From: Leadbetterella sp.
GTDB taxonomy: Bacteria; Bacteroidota; Bacteroidia; Cytophagales; Spirosomataceae
Assembly (NCBI GenBank): GCA_019638185.1
Contig: JAHBUH010000022.1
Location: 17,121 to 81,120 of the forward strand
Direction of reading: 5' to 3'
Length of the DNA stretch: 64,000 nucleotides
In this document: piece after piece, positions 48,520-58,047 of the stretch
Layout: each line of letters begins with the position of its first letter
How positions within the stretch are numbered: the stretch's first letter is position 1
Position numbers and translations under genes: made by a program
Notes under the pieces: model-generated
What the model was told of the DNA's origin: nothing
Databases searched by the model: none
Seen by the model: the letters and a program-made list of their open reading frames with translations, nothing else

Positions 48520-49041
48520 ATGAATCGTTTCAAACTTTTACCCTGCATAATGGTTCTTATCCTGGGCATGGCCTCCTGTAAAGTGGAAGGCCCGGAGGGT
48601 AAGGCCGGTAAAGACGGTGTAGACGGGAATGCTAACGTTAAAACCCAGATCATAACGGTCACCCCTTCTAACTGGCAGGGTAACGGGTACATTTACCAGG
48701 CCCAGAAACAATGTTCCATTATTACGGCGGATATTGCAAAAAGCGGAGCGGTCTTATGCTATATGCAAAACGGCCAGAACGTCTATACCGCTATGCCCTT
48801 TACCTTTACAGACGCGTATAAAGACGGCGACGGAAACGTCATCCTTTATGACAGCCATACGTTTTTTGAATACGGCCCGGGCGTGATCTCATTCTATCTC
48901 CAGGACAATGACTCCATGACGCAGGCGCCTACCACTAATTTTGTATTCAAAGTAGTGGCCATAGCTTCTTCTGAAGTGGTGGCAGGGATAAATACCCGGA
49001 ATTACCGGGAAGTAGCCGAGGCCCTTCACCTGGCCGACTGA
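48520..49041 (+). CDS. Lipoprotein with a short collagen-like Gly-x-y segment
   Basis: 173 residues; lipobox GMASC gives a lipidated Cys20. Immediately after it come Gly-x-y triplets (GPEGKAGKDGVDGN), then a beta-rich domain (QIITVTPSNWQGNGYIYQ, YDSHTFFEYGPGVISFYLQDND). Gly-x-y linkers of this kind occur in many Bacteroidota lipoproteins (collagen-like repeat preceding a short beta domain). Function unknown, probably exposed at the outer membrane. A two-way terminator follows. Confidence 0.75.
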   Translation: MNRFKLLPCIMVLILGMASCKVEGPEGKAGKDGVDGNANVKTQIITVTPSNWQGNGYIYQAQKQCSIITADIAKSGAVLCYMQNGQNVYTAMPFTFTDAYKDGDGNVILYDSHTFFEYGPGVISFYLQDNDSMTQAPTTNFVFKVVAIASSEVVAGINTRNYREVAEALHLAD

Positions 49042-49050
49042 CCATAAAAA

Positions 49051-49072
49051 AAACGCCTTGCGGCGTTTTTTT
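49051..49072. terminator. Bidirectional terminator between the lipoprotein gene and infC
   Basis: AACGCC (49052-49057) and GGCGTT (49062-49067) around TTGC, flanked by A residues on the left and T residues on the right, so it can end transcripts on both strands. Confidence 0.85.
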
Positions 49073-49073
49073 A

Positions 49074-49631
49074 TTATTTCTTAGGCTTGGGCGCTATGAT
49101 CACATTCAGGCGCTTACCTTCCAGTTTCGGCGGTGCTTCAGGCTTACCCAGTTCGGATAAGGCCTCCATGAAGCGTTCCAGCAGCTTAAAGCCCTGATCT
49201 TTAAAGACGATCTGCCGCCCCACAAAATGCACGTAAGCCTTCACTTTAGAGTTCTCCTTCAGGAAGTTCTCCGCATGCTTCAGCTTAAATTCAAAGTCGT
49301 GGTCATCCGTCTGCGGGCCAAAACGGATCTCCTTGATCACCGTCTTCACCTGCTTGGCTTTCAGCTCTTTCTGCTTCTTTTTCTGCTCGTATTTAAACTT
49401 GGAATAATCTACAATTCTACAAACGGGTGGTGCGGAATTAGGAACGATTTCCACCAGGTCCAGGTTTTGTGCTCGTGCGATTTCCATGGCCTTTACGAAG
49501 GGAACCACTCCCTGCTCCACGTTCTCCCCTACCAGCCTCACTTCCTGTACGCCGCGGATCTTATCATTTATTCTGTGCTCGTCCTCTTTTCTGACCGGCG
49601 GACGAAACGGTCTTCTCATGTTTTTTGCCAT
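49074..49631 (-). CDS. infC: Translation initiation factor IF-3
   Basis: 185 residues. N-domain: EHRINDKIRGVQEVRLVGENVEQGVVPFVKAMEIARAQNLDLVEI. Linker Lys-rich helix KYEQKKKQKELKAKQ. C-domain: VKTVIKEIRFGPQTDDHDFEFKLKHAENFLKENSKVKAYVHFVGRQ. It starts with ATG rather than the AUU used in E. coli. It follows thrS on the same strand, as usual, but rpmI and rplT do not follow; a terminator and an opposing gene do. Confidence 0.96.
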   Translation of the reverse strand: MAKNMRRPFRPPVRKEDEHRINDKIRGVQEVRLVGENVEQGVVPFVKAMEIARAQNLDLVEIVPNSAPPVCRIVDYSKFKYEQKKKQKELKAKQVKTVIKEIRFGPQTDDHDFEFKLKHAENFLKENSKVKAYVHFVGRQIVFKDQGFKLLERFMEALSELGKPEAPPKLEGKRLNVIIAPKPKK

Positions 49632-49690
49632 ACAGTGTTTAAAAAGTCAATCCTCCTTCGGGAAAATCGACCAAATTTATTACTTAGTTT

Positions 49691-51643
49691 TTAATTATTC
49701 CCAAATTTGGGGATATTTTTATTTATCTCATTCTTAGCAAATTCAATAAACTCCTGTACGGTGAAACTTCCCAGATCACCTTCTCCCTTTCTCCGCACGG
49801 AAACCTTACCTTCTTCTGCTTCTTTTTCACCTACTATCAGCATCAAAGGCACTTTATTCACCTCTGCATCCCGGATCTTCCGGCCGATCTTCTCCGCCCG
49901 GTGGTCTATGTACCCACGGATATCATTCTCCTGCAGAATCAGGAACACCTCGTTGGCAAAATCCTCGTATTTCTCCGAAATGGGCAGCACGGCGATCTGC
50001 TCCGGCGACAGCCAGAAGGGGAAGTTACCGGCCGTGTTTTCCAGCAGGATAGCAATAAACCGCTCCATGGAACCGAACGGCGCCCGGTGAATCATCACCG
50101 GGATGTGTTTCTGGTTATCTGAACCGGTGTACTCCAGCTCAAACCGCTTCGGCAGGTTATAGTCTACCTGTATGGTTCCCAGCTGCCATCTCCGGCCCAG
50201 GGCATCTTTCACCATGAAATCCAGCTTAGGCCCGTAGAAAGCGGCTTCACCGTATTCCACCACCGTATTCAGGCCTTTGTCGGCCGCGGCTTTCACAATA
50301 GCCGCCTCCGCCTTCTCCCAGTCTTCATCAGAGCCGATGTACTTACTCCGGTCTTCCAGGCTACGCAGCGAGATCTGGGCGGAATAATCTTCAAAACCCA
50401 GCGATTTGAAAACATACATCACCAGGTCTATCACCTTCTTAAACTCTCCTTCCACCTGGTCATTGGCACAGAAAATGTGGGCGTCATCCTGTGTAAAGCC
50501 ACGCACGCGGGTCAGTCCGTGCAGCTCACCGCTCTGCTCGTAGCGATACACCGTACCGAACTCCGCCAGGCGCAGGGGCAGATCGCGGTAACTGCGGGGC
50601 CTTGATTTAAAGATCTCGCAGTGATGCGGGCAGTTCATGGGCTTCAGCATAAACTCCTCTCCTTCTTCCGGGGTTTTGATGGGCTGGAAAGAATCCTCCC
50701 CGTATTTATCCCAGTGGCCGGAAGTGATATAGAGCTGCTTACTGCCGATGTGCGGCGTTACTACCGGCAGGTAGCCCGAGCGCAGCTGTGCCCGCTTCAG
50801 GAAGTTCTCCAGGCGTTCCCGCAGCATGGCGCCCTTAGGCAGCCAGAGCGGCAGGCCCTTACCTACTTTCTCTGAAAAGGTAAAGATCTCCAGTTCAGCG
50901 CCCAGTTTACGGTGGTCGCGGCGTTTAGCCTCTTCCAGGAACTGGAGGTATTCTTCCAGCTCTTTGGCTTTCGGGAAGGTCACGCCGTATACGCGGGTCA
51001 GCATCTTATTATTCTGGTCGCCCTTGAAATAAGCCGCCGCCGCATTCATGATCTTGGCGGCCTTGATAAAGCCCGTGTTCGGGATATGCGGCCCACGGCA
51101 CAGGTCGGTGAAATTGCCCTGTTTGTAAAGGGTAATGTTCCCGTCTTCCAGGCCTTCCAGCAGGTCCAGCTTATATTCGTCGCCTTTATCTTCGAAATAT
51201 TTAATCGCATCCGCTTTGGAGATCGGGATACATACGTATTCATTTTTCTGACGGGCCAGCTCCAGCATCTTGTCCTCTATTTTCCGGAAATCATCGGAGG
51301 AAATAGGAGTGCCGTTTGTATCCACATCGTAGTAGAACCCGTTTTCCAGGGGTGGGCCTACCCAGAATTTCACGCCGGGGTAAAGTGCTTCCAGCGCCTC
51401 CGCCATCAGGTGGGCAGACGAGTGCCAGAAAACCGACTTGCCGTCACTGTCGTTCCAGGTCAGTAAAGAAAGGGTGGCATCTTCCGTCAGCGGGGTGTTC
51501 AGATCCACTATTTTATCATTTACCCGGGCGGCCAGCACATTCCGGGCCAATCCTTCGCTGATAGACAGCGCTACATCATGGGGAGTAGCTCCCTGCTGAA
51601 ATTCTTTGATACTTCCGTCGGGAAGTGTAATTTTTATGTTCAT
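49691..51643 (-). CDS. thrS: Threonine--tRNA ligase
   Basis: 650 residues, full length. N-terminal TGS domain ([25 protein letters not shown]), editing domain with [11 protein letters not shown] and a C-rich region, and the class II core with [72 protein letters not shown] and the anticodon-binding end. The zinc-binding Cys in MNCPHHC is present. It is 2 bases after the TPR lipoprotein gene and upstream of infC. Confidence 0.97.
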   Translation of the reverse strand: MNIKITLPDGSIKEFQQGATPHDVALSISEGLARNVLAARVNDKIVDLNTPLTEDATLSLLTWNDSDGKSVFWHSSAHLMAEALEALYPGVKFWVGPPLENGFYYDVDTNGTPISSDDFRKIEDKMLELARQKNEYVCIPISKADAIKYFEDKGDEYKLDLLEGLEDGNITLYKQGNFTDLCRGPHIPNTGFIKAAKIMNAAAAYFKGDQNNKMLTRVYGVTFPKAKELEEYLQFLEEAKRRDHRKLGAELEIFTFSEKVGKGLPLWLPKGAMLRERLENFLKRAQLRSGYLPVVTPHIGSKQLYITSGHWDKYGEDSFQPIKTPEEGEEFMLKPMNCPHHCEIFKSRPRSYRDLPLRLAEFGTVYRYEQSGELHGLTRVRGFTQDDAHIFCANDQVEGEFKKVIDLVMYVFKSLGFEDYSAQISLRSLEDRSKYIGSDEDWEKAEAAIVKAAADKGLNTVVEYGEAAFYGPKLDFMVKDALGRRWQLGTIQVDYNLPKRFELEYTGSDNQKHIPVMIHRAPFGSMERFIAILLENTAGNFPFWLSPEQIAVLPISEKYEDFANEVFLILQENDIRGYIDHRAEKIGRKIRDAEVNKVPLMLIVGEKEAEEGKVSVRRKGEGDLGSFTVQEFIEFAKNEINKNIPKFGNN

Positions 51644-51645
51644 TA

Positions 51646-52836
51646 TTATTGATTTCTGGTAGAATCTCTACCGATTAAAGTTGGTTTTCTTTTCGGTATT
51701 TTATTTATTTCCAATGAGTTATCAAAGACCCTTTCTTCTTCCTCATCGTTTTCTCCGCCATTTAAACGATCAGCCCCGGAGGGCGTGTACGACGAATAGC
51801 GCAGCGACCCGGACTCTATCCGGTAATTCACCGCATTCAGCTCTGCCTTCAGCAGTTTATTATCCGGGTACTTTTCCAGCGCTTTGCCCAGGTAATATTT
51901 GGCAGCCGGGAGGTTATCCTGTGCAATATAGCTGCGGGCGGCCTTTAAGCGGGGCATCGGGTTTTCCGTTTCCAGCTCCGCCCATTGATTGTAGGTAATG
52001 AACGCTGAAGGATAGTTCTTTTTCCGGAAGTATATATTCCCGATCCGCTCGTACACATCATAGCGCTCTGGCTCTACCTTCAGGAACTTCCGGTAGATGC
52101 CGATGGCGCTATCCAGCAGGCCGGCGTTTTCCAGGATGAGCCCCTTGTTATACACCAGCTCTTTCTTATCCGGGAACTTCGCAATGGCCGCCTCGTTAAG
52201 GTGCAGGGCAGAGTCTATCTGCCTTGACTTCCCGTAGATCTTGATCAGGTCATCGTAATATTCAAAAACGTCCGGACGGGTATAAATAGCCCTTTTGAAC
52301 AGGTTAATAGCGGTCACCGTATCCCTCAGCATGGCGTAATACCGGCCTTTCCCGTTAAAGATATCCGAATCATACGGATAGATACGTTCTGCCTTCCGGA
52401 AGTACTCATCCGCCTTGCGGAAATTCCTTTTATCCAGGTACAGGTTACCGATCAGCGTGTACAGATCCGGCGACACAAAATCCTGGTCCTCCGCATACAG
52501 GGCGTTCTCCAGGGCGTTCTCCTTTCCGGACTTGTACAGGATGGCACTTTTCAGGAACAGGATCTCGCCCGAGTTCGGACTCAGGCGTTCCGCCCGGGTG
52601 ATATCGATCAGCGCCTCATCGTAATTTCCTTCGCCGTATTGCCAGGAGGCCCGCTTGTAATAGTTCAGGGGATTACTGGGGTTCGACTTAATGTTTTCCG
52701 ACAGCTGCTCCAGGATCACTTCCAGCTGTTCCTCATGCGTTTTCTCGCTTTTACCGGGAATATCGTATTTATCCCGCGACGTGTCAGAGCACCCCCACAG
52801 GAGAAATAAAATAGCCGGAAACATAAAATACCTCAT
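51646..52836 (-). CDS. Tetratricopeptide-repeat lipoprotein
   Basis: 396 residues. The lipobox LLWGC makes it a lipoprotein (lipidated Cys16). From about 45 on at least seven TPR units are visible, e.g. [62 protein letters not shown] and [30 protein letters not shown]. It is likely a protein-binding scaffold at the envelope. It lies directly upstream of thrS, with only 2 bases between. Confidence 0.88.
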   Translation of the reverse strand: MRYFMFPAILFLLWGCSDTSRDKYDIPGKSEKTHEEQLEVILEQLSENIKSNPSNPLNYYKRASWQYGEGNYDEALIDITRAERLSPNSGEILFLKSAILYKSGKENALENALYAEDQDFVSPDLYTLIGNLYLDKRNFRKADEYFRKAERIYPYDSDIFNGKGRYYAMLRDTVTAINLFKRAIYTRPDVFEYYDDLIKIYGKSRQIDSALHLNEAAIAKFPDKKELVYNKGLILENAGLLDSAIGIYRKFLKVEPERYDVYERIGNIYFRKKNYPSAFITYNQWAELETENPMPRLKAARSYIAQDNLPAAKYYLGKALEKYPDNKLLKAELNAVNYRIESGSLRYSSYTPSGADRLNGGENDEEEERVFDNSLEINKIPKRKPTLIGRDSTRNQ

Positions 52837-52904
52837 AAAACGCTGAAAGAATGCAAAATTCCTAATTTTTTAGATAAGAATGAAACAAAACGCTTCAAAC
52901 TTTT

Positions 52905-54368
52905 CTATTCGGATCTTCCTGCAGAGATGGAGGTCAGGAAGTAAGTTTTACGGGTTTGGGTATACGGAACAGAGCGTTTCTTTTTCTTTTTGCCGCTGGG
53001 CGGACCGGCCTGCTGCGCCTCTATGCGGCTTTGGGTCCCGATGGCCAAGAACACATTATCATACCAGTGGAGGGTCTGGCGGTAGCCGGCCACGTAGGGG
53101 GAGCCGTCGCCTTTATCATCCGTCAGCTGATAGGCAATAGGCCGCGAGCCGATATTAAAGTTTTTCACGAGCACCTTTCCGTTCAGTACATACGCTACGG
53201 CACCGGCACTGTTAATGCTGAGCGGAGCAGTGAGCTGGGTCATGAGCTGGTTTACGGCTATGGCATTTTGAGTCAGCACTTTACCCTCAGGATCCAGGCC
53301 AAAAACCTGGGCATAGGAAAATTCTATCCCTGAAAAGACCGCCCGGCTGGTGGTGCGGTTACCATAGGCATCATACCCCCTGCCTGTAGTTACCGTCTGG
53401 AACTTAGGCGTGTAAAATACCCCGCCGATATGGATTTGATCCGGGCCGGCTGCCGGGGGTAACACCAGCCACCCTGCACTCTTCAGGAACTTCTCTTTCT
53501 GCTTCCCTTCCAGGTGCTCTCCCAGCAGCTCGGAAAAAGAGCGGTAAAACACCGGCGTGTTTTTTTCTTCCTTCAGAAAGGAGAAATACATGCCTTTTCC
53601 GCCATCAGGCTGCTGGTAGATGCCGCTCACCAGCCCGTTCTGCCGGACCCCGAAAATGGGGAAACGCCCGGCATTCGGCACAATATCCTTCCGGCTCAGC
53701 ACCTGGCCCGCGGTATCGATCCGCACCTCGGTTACCCGGGAGCTTTTGACGTACCCGCCTTTCTTCTTTGCCTCGTTAGAATAACCCATCGTTTTCTCTA
53801 CCGCCAGGATATTCAGCACGCCGTCTTCTTCTCTCAGCACATCCTGCACCTCAATTTTCCCCGTCAGCGCCGTTTGCACCAGCTTCCCGGTGTCTTTCTC
53901 AAAATCGTAGATAAAATACGCCAGCCCCTTTTCATTGATCCCCGTCAGCAGGGCCTTCTTGCCATACATGACCAGGCCTTTGTCCTGGAAAAACTCCCGG
54001 ATCTCAAAGCCCTTGCGGACATACTCCCCGTTTTGGAGGTCAAAATCGATCAACTGATAATACATGCCGGAGGTTTCCGAAAACATGAGGGTAAGGCGGC
54101 CATCATGCAGCGTTACGGCGGCCGGGCCGGTTTCCGTATCCAGGAAAAGATCCTCATCCCACATCTTATTCAGCTGGGTATCCAGTTTAACCACCTTAAA
54201 CCGGGTCTGGTCTTCCTTCACAATCATCACCAGCCCCTCCTGCTTTAAAGGAATGGCCTTATACCAGCCGGGGCTGCCCACCACCTCCAGGGTGGCCGAC
54301 TGCAGCACCTGGGCCGGAAGTTCCGCAGCCAGGAGAAAGAGGATGACTATCAGCAATATGCGTTTCAT
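52905..54368 (-). CDS. Secreted protein of unknown function, paralogue of the next gene
   Basis: 487 residues with signal peptide (MKRILLIVILFLLAAELPAQ). The rest is beta-rich with repeated short strands separated by DxxG turns (for example LVMIVKEDQTRFKVVKLDTQLNKMWDEDLFLD, QLIDFDLQNGEYV, YFIYDFEKDTGKLV), which looks like a beta-propeller of WD/NHL type. A lysine run (SGKKKKKRS) and RTTSR lie near the end. Family not recognised. It is similar in size, order and strand pattern to the following gene, so the two probably derive from one duplication. Confidence 0.6.
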   Translation of the reverse strand: MKRILLIVILFLLAAELPAQVLQSATLEVVGSPGWYKAIPLKQEGLVMIVKEDQTRFKVVKLDTQLNKMWDEDLFLDTETGPAAVTLHDGRLTLMFSETSGMYYQLIDFDLQNGEYVRKGFEIREFFQDKGLVMYGKKALLTGINEKGLAYFIYDFEKDTGKLVQTALTGKIEVQDVLREEDGVLNILAVEKTMGYSNEAKKKGGYVKSSRVTEVRIDTAGQVLSRKDIVPNAGRFPIFGVRQNGLVSGIYQQPDGGKGMYFSFLKEEKNTPVFYRSFSELLGEHLEGKQKEKFLKSAGWLVLPPAAGPDQIHIGGVFYTPKFQTVTTGRGYDAYGNRTTSRAVFSGIEFSYAQVFGLDPEGKVLTQNAIAVNQLMTQLTAPLSINSAGAVAYVLNGKVLVKNFNIGSRPIAYQLTDDKGDGSPYVAGYRQTLHWYDNVFLAIGTQSRIEAQQAGPPSGKKKKKRSVPYTQTRKTYFLTSISAGRSE

Positions 54369-54395
54369 CGGTGTTAAGATTCAGCTCATGGCTAT

Positions 54396-55898
54396 TTAAG
54401 GCACCAGCTTCTGGATAAAACAATTATTATTCCCGCTGTTTTTCTGGACTCCCCAGTTAAAATACACGTTACCGTACCAATGCTCAAAATTAGAAAACTC
54501 CGATTTTTTATTCCGGAACTGGAGCTCCAGGGACTCCGGGTCAAATTCCCGGGCATTCAGAATATGGCCGTAGTTATCCATTTCAGAAACCTTCAGCTTA
54601 GAACCCGTGCTGTACAGGGCCATGGTATGATCGGCCGCATTGCTCACTTTCAGGTGGGTGGCCAGCTCATAATATTTCAGGTTCTTATACGGGAAAGAAT
54701 TATCCCAGGCCAGGTTCCCTTCAGCGTCTATGGCAAAGATAACCCCTTCCAGGTAACGAAAACCGTCAAAAACCTGGGCATTCCGGTAATTATACCCGTA
54801 AAATGAATTATTCAATCCGTAATAATTATACAGATAAGGCCGCCCCCAGTACAGGGTGGAATACAGGGGCGAGAGCCCGTACATGCCGGAGTAATTCCGG
54901 CTCCGGTATTCGGGCTGAAAAACCTCACCTACTATCAGCGTCTTATCCTTTACAAACTGCAGGCCGCTGATAAACAGGCGGTAATCAAAACTGTATTCCC
55001 TGCCCTTCTTCCTCTTTTTCTCCACCTGCTTATCCAGTCGCCCCTTTTGCCGGTCATTCAGGAAACCGAAGAGGTTTTGGAATTGGGCGAAACCATAATA
55101 TTTGATCCTGGCCTCATCAATATCCGCCAGGAAGATCCCCTGGGAGCTGTGCATGCCGTTAGTGGGTGTTTTACCGATGCCGTAATTCCCTACCAACAGG
55201 CGTTTATCCTGGTTTTCAAAGTATTTTACGGACAAAAACACGCTGTCTTCACCCGCACCGATGCTCCGGCTGGCCAATGCCTTCCCGGCATAATCAAATT
55301 CCCGGAAGATGATCTGGTTTGTCTTTTTTACATTATTAATAAAGGTGGCCAGGATGGAATTATCCGTTACATGAACAGACTGGAGCTCCATGGTGCCTTT
55401 GGCGCTGCCGCTGACAAACTTCGGTGCGGCGCCGGGCACCGTCTCCAGGATGGCGATGAACGGTTCTGTTTTCACGGCCCCGCCCAGGCAGATCACCTTA
55501 TCATTTGCCGCAAAAAATCCGTACTGGAAGCCCTTGGCCAGCGGGAAATCAAATTTCTGATAAGCTGCAAACGCCGAAGATATTTTCAGGATGATGAAGC
55601 TCCGGGCATCCCGGGGCTCCAGGATGATGTACAGAAACTTGCCGTCGAAATACTCATCTATAAAATTGGCTTTGCCCGGGATCTCCGTCTGCGTCTCCCA
55701 AACCACATGCAGGGTGGTATCCACTTTGCGGATATTCAGTATGCCTTCTGAGGATTTATCCAGCACAATGATGCCGCTCTCCCGGAGATTCACCGCCCTC
55801 ACCTGGCTGCTGTTTCCCTCTACGGGGAGGTTTAAGAGACGTTGACTAAACCCTGTGAAAGTAGCAAAAAGTAAAACAAAAAGAATTTTAATTCTCAT
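54396..55898 (-). CDS. Secreted protein of unknown function, paralogue of the previous gene
   Basis: 500 residues with signal peptide (MRIKILFVLLFATFTGFSQ). Beta-rich with propeller-like repeats (SGIIVLDKSSEGILNIRKVDTTLHVVWETQTEI, FIILKISSAFAAYQKFDF, IIFREFDYAGKALASRSIG). A tyrosine-rich segment (LYNYYGLNNSFYGYNYRNAQ) is unusual. No known domain. Its start overlaps the end of the EVE gene by 11 bases, so it is probably co-transcribed with it. Confidence 0.65.
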   Translation of the reverse strand: MRIKILFVLLFATFTGFSQRLLNLPVEGNSSQVRAVNLRESGIIVLDKSSEGILNIRKVDTTLHVVWETQTEIPGKANFIDEYFDGKFLYIILEPRDARSFIILKISSAFAAYQKFDFPLAKGFQYGFFAANDKVICLGGAVKTEPFIAILETVPGAAPKFVSGSAKGTMELQSVHVTDNSILATFINNVKKTNQIIFREFDYAGKALASRSIGAGEDSVFLSVKYFENQDKRLLVGNYGIGKTPTNGMHSSQGIFLADIDEARIKYYGFAQFQNLFGFLNDRQKGRLDKQVEKKRKKGREYSFDYRLFISGLQFVKDKTLIVGEVFQPEYRSRNYSGMYGLSPLYSTLYWGRPYLYNYYGLNNSFYGYNYRNAQVFDGFRYLEGVIFAIDAEGNLAWDNSFPYKNLKYYELATHLKVSNAADHTMALYSTGSKLKVSEMDNYGHILNAREFDPESLELQFRNKKSEFSNFEHWYGNVYFNWGVQKNSGNNNCFIQKLVP

Positions 55899-56298
55899 CA
55901 GCCAGATCCATTACTCGGTCAAATTCAGTAGGTGTTACGGGGCTGACCGAAAGCCTGGACTGCCGTACAATGGCCATTTCCCTCAGCACCGGGTCTGCTT
56001 TGATCTGCGTCAGGCTTACGGGCTTTTTCAGCTTTTTTACCGGCACCAGGTCCACTACCACCCAACGTAGATCGTCAGCTGTAGGATCCGGGTAGTGTTC
56101 TTTAGCCACTTTAGCCAGGCCCACGATATCCAGGCCTTCATTAGAGTGATAAAAAAACACCAGGTCACCCGTCTTCATTGCCATCAGGTTATTCCGGGCG
56201 GCATAATTCCGCACTCCGTCCCACATATCACCTCCCTTATTAACGAAGGTATCCCATGAAAATTTAAAAGGTTCCGATTTAACCAGCCAATAATTCAT
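55888..56298 (-). CDS. EVE-domain protein (THYN1-like)
   Basis: 136 residues. The fold-defining start MNYWLVKSEPFKFSWDTFVNKGGDMWDGVRNYAARNNLMAMKTGDLVFFYHS is typical of EVE/PUA-like proteins, with a conserved W-S-E pocket for modified bases. The rest (HYPDPTADDLRWVVVDLVPVKKLKKPVSL) also fits. EVE proteins bind modified DNA or RNA bases such as 5-methylcytosine; the target here is unknown. It heads the minus-strand run that leads to the two secreted paralogues. Confidence 0.92.
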   Translation of the reverse strand: MNYWLVKSEPFKFSWDTFVNKGGDMWDGVRNYAARNNLMAMKTGDLVFFYHSNEGLDIVGLAKVAKEHYPDPTADDLRWVVVDLVPVKKLKKPVSLTQIKADPVLREMAIVRQSRLSVSPVTPTEFDRVMDLADEN

Positions 56299-56419
56299 AT
56301 TTCAAAATCTGTATTTCATATCGTAAATTTAACAGAAGAGCAAGATTTAAACATCTTCCACCCCGGTTTTATGAAAAAATACTTTCCGGGCGGGCTTAAT
56401 TTCATTTTTTTTAATGATT

Positions 56420-56452
56420 TTTGACATCCGATTACGGGACAATTTAAATTTC
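56420..56452 (+). promoter_or_regulatory. Promoter of the Rieske-like/uxuA/GMC operon
   Basis: TTTG at 56420-56423 and TAAATTTC at 56445-56452, 21-base spacer. One base off the -7 consensus. The ATG at 56461 follows 8 bases later. Confidence 0.5.
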
Positions 56453-56460
56453 AGATTCTC

Positions 56461-56883
56461 ATGAAAAAATATAGCAGATTTTACGGGATAGTGGCGTTGG
56501 CATTCCTGTTTCAGGCATGTGGTGAAACCGAGCTTCCCGATCCTAACCCCGGCGGATCCCCTGGCCTTGACTTCAGCATCAATATCAATCAAAGCCCCTA
56601 TACTTCGTTAAAGAATGTAGGGGGATCAGCCACCAATACCCAAAACAAGGTGATCATTGCCCGGCTTTCTACCTCTACCTGGGCGGCCCTGTCCAGCACC
56701 TGTCCCAATGACGGCGTATCTCCCATCACCTTCAATTCCGGCAACCAGACGTTTAGTTGTGCCAAAGACAATACCGTCTTTGATGTAAACGGCAAAGTAA
56801 CCAGCGGAAACTCAAAAGCCTTAACCAAATACGAAACTACCTTTTCCGTAAATTCCGGAGAATTAAGAATTTATGAAAATTAA
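56461..56883 (+). CDS. Rieske-like lipoprotein lacking both histidine ligands
   Basis: 140 residues; lipobox FQAC gives lipidated Cys20. Residues about 60-135 follow the Rieske domain: a first Cys81 (SSTCPND), a second Cys100 (TFSCAKDNTVFDVNGKV), and the beta-strands between (SPITFNSGNQ). The two Cys are 19 residues apart, as in mitochondrial Rieske protein. The His normally at C+2 is Asn83 and at the second C+3 is Asp103. The cluster cannot be bound in the standard way. It overlaps uxuA by 11 bases. Confidence 0.7.
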   Translation: MKKYSRFYGIVALAFLFQACGETELPDPNPGGSPGLDFSININQSPYTSLKNVGGSATNTQNKVIIARLSTSTWAALSSTCPNDGVSPITFNSGNQTFSCAKDNTVFDVNGKVTSGNSKALTKYETTFSVNSGELRIYEN

Positions 56884-58036
56884 ACTTGAACAAACCTGGC
56901 GCTGGTACGGCCCGGCTGACGGGGTCACTCTACAGGATGTTAAACAGGCCGGTGCCACCGGCATCGTCACGGCCCTCCATCATATTCCCCACGGAGAGGT
57001 GTGGCCATTGGAGGATATTCAGCAGCGCAAAAAAGAAATAGAAGAGGCCGGCCTGGTGTGGTCTGTGGTGGAAAGTGTGCCGGTACACGAGGATATTAAA
57101 ACCCGGACAGGCGATTTCGAAAAATACCTGGCTAACTATAACCAGTCTTTACGGAACCTGGCTGCCTGCGGCATTAAAACCGTATGCTATAATTTTATGC
57201 CGGTGCTGGACTGGACCCGTACCCAACTGGACCTGGAAATGAAAAACGGTGCAAAGGCCCTGTATTTCAACTGGATAGACCTGGCTGTTTTTGACATCTA
57301 TATCCTGAGACGGGAAGACGCCGCCTCTGATTACAGCCCCGAGATCCTGGCCCAGGCCGAACGGCGGAATTACCAATACACCGAACGCGAACTGGCCGAT
57401 CTCCAGCGCGTGATCCTGATGGGCATCCCCGGCGAAAAGGATATTGACCCGCAGGACCTGCTGAAAAGCATCGCCATCTACAAAGCACTGGGACGGGAAG
57501 GCCTGAAAGAAAACCTGAAATTCTTCCTGGAGAGCATTGCCGAAACCTGTACGGAAACCGGCATTCACCTCACCATACACCCGGATGATCCGCCTTATCC
57601 CATCCTGGGCCTGCCGCGGATAGTGAGTAAATGGGAGGACTTTGACTACCTGATCAGCGCCGTAGACCAGGAATTTAACGGCGTGTGCTTCTGCACCGGC
57701 TCCCTGGGGGCCGGCAATGCCAATGACATCCTGCGGATTTTTGAACGGGTGAAGGAGCGGGTGTATTTTGCGCACCTGCGTAATGTCAGGAAGGACCAGA
57801 CCGGTAATTTTTACGAGGCCGATCACCTGGACGGTGACGTCAATATGTACGGTGTAATGAAAGCATTAAGCCAGGAGAACCAGAATAGAAGCACCCCCAT
57901 ACCATTCCGGCCTGACCACGGTCACCAGATGCTGGATGACCTGCACAAAACTTCCAATCCGGGCTACTCGGCCATTGGCCGTTTAAGAGGACTGGCCGAG
58001 CTCAGGGGGCTTGAAACAGGCATATTAGGACAATAA
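56873..58036 (+). CDS. uxuA: Mannonate dehydratase
   Basis: 387 residues, family length. The start LEQTWRWYGPADGVTLQDVKQAGATGIVTALHHIPHGEVWPLEDIQQRKKEIE is characteristic. Metal and active-site regions: HPDDPPYPILGLPRIVSKWEDFDYLI, CFCTGSLGAGNANDILRIFERV, FAHLRNV and PFRPDHGHQMLDDL. It turns D-mannonate into 2-keto-3-deoxygluconate in hexuronate breakdown. It overlaps the Rieske-like gene and is 11 bases from the GMC gene. Confidence 0.95.
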   Translation: MKIKLEQTWRWYGPADGVTLQDVKQAGATGIVTALHHIPHGEVWPLEDIQQRKKEIEEAGLVWSVVESVPVHEDIKTRTGDFEKYLANYNQSLRNLAACGIKTVCYNFMPVLDWTRTQLDLEMKNGAKALYFNWIDLAVFDIYILRREDAASDYSPEILAQAERRNYQYTERELADLQRVILMGIPGEKDIDPQDLLKSIAIYKALGREGLKENLKFFLESIAETCTETGIHLTIHPDDPPYPILGLPRIVSKWEDFDYLISAVDQEFNGVCFCTGSLGAGNANDILRIFERVKERVYFAHLRNVRKDQTGNFYEADHLDGDVNMYGVMKALSQENQNRSTPIPFRPDHGHQMLDDLHKTSNPGYSAIGRLRGLAELRGLETGILGQ

Positions 58037-58047
58037 AAAACGGGCGG

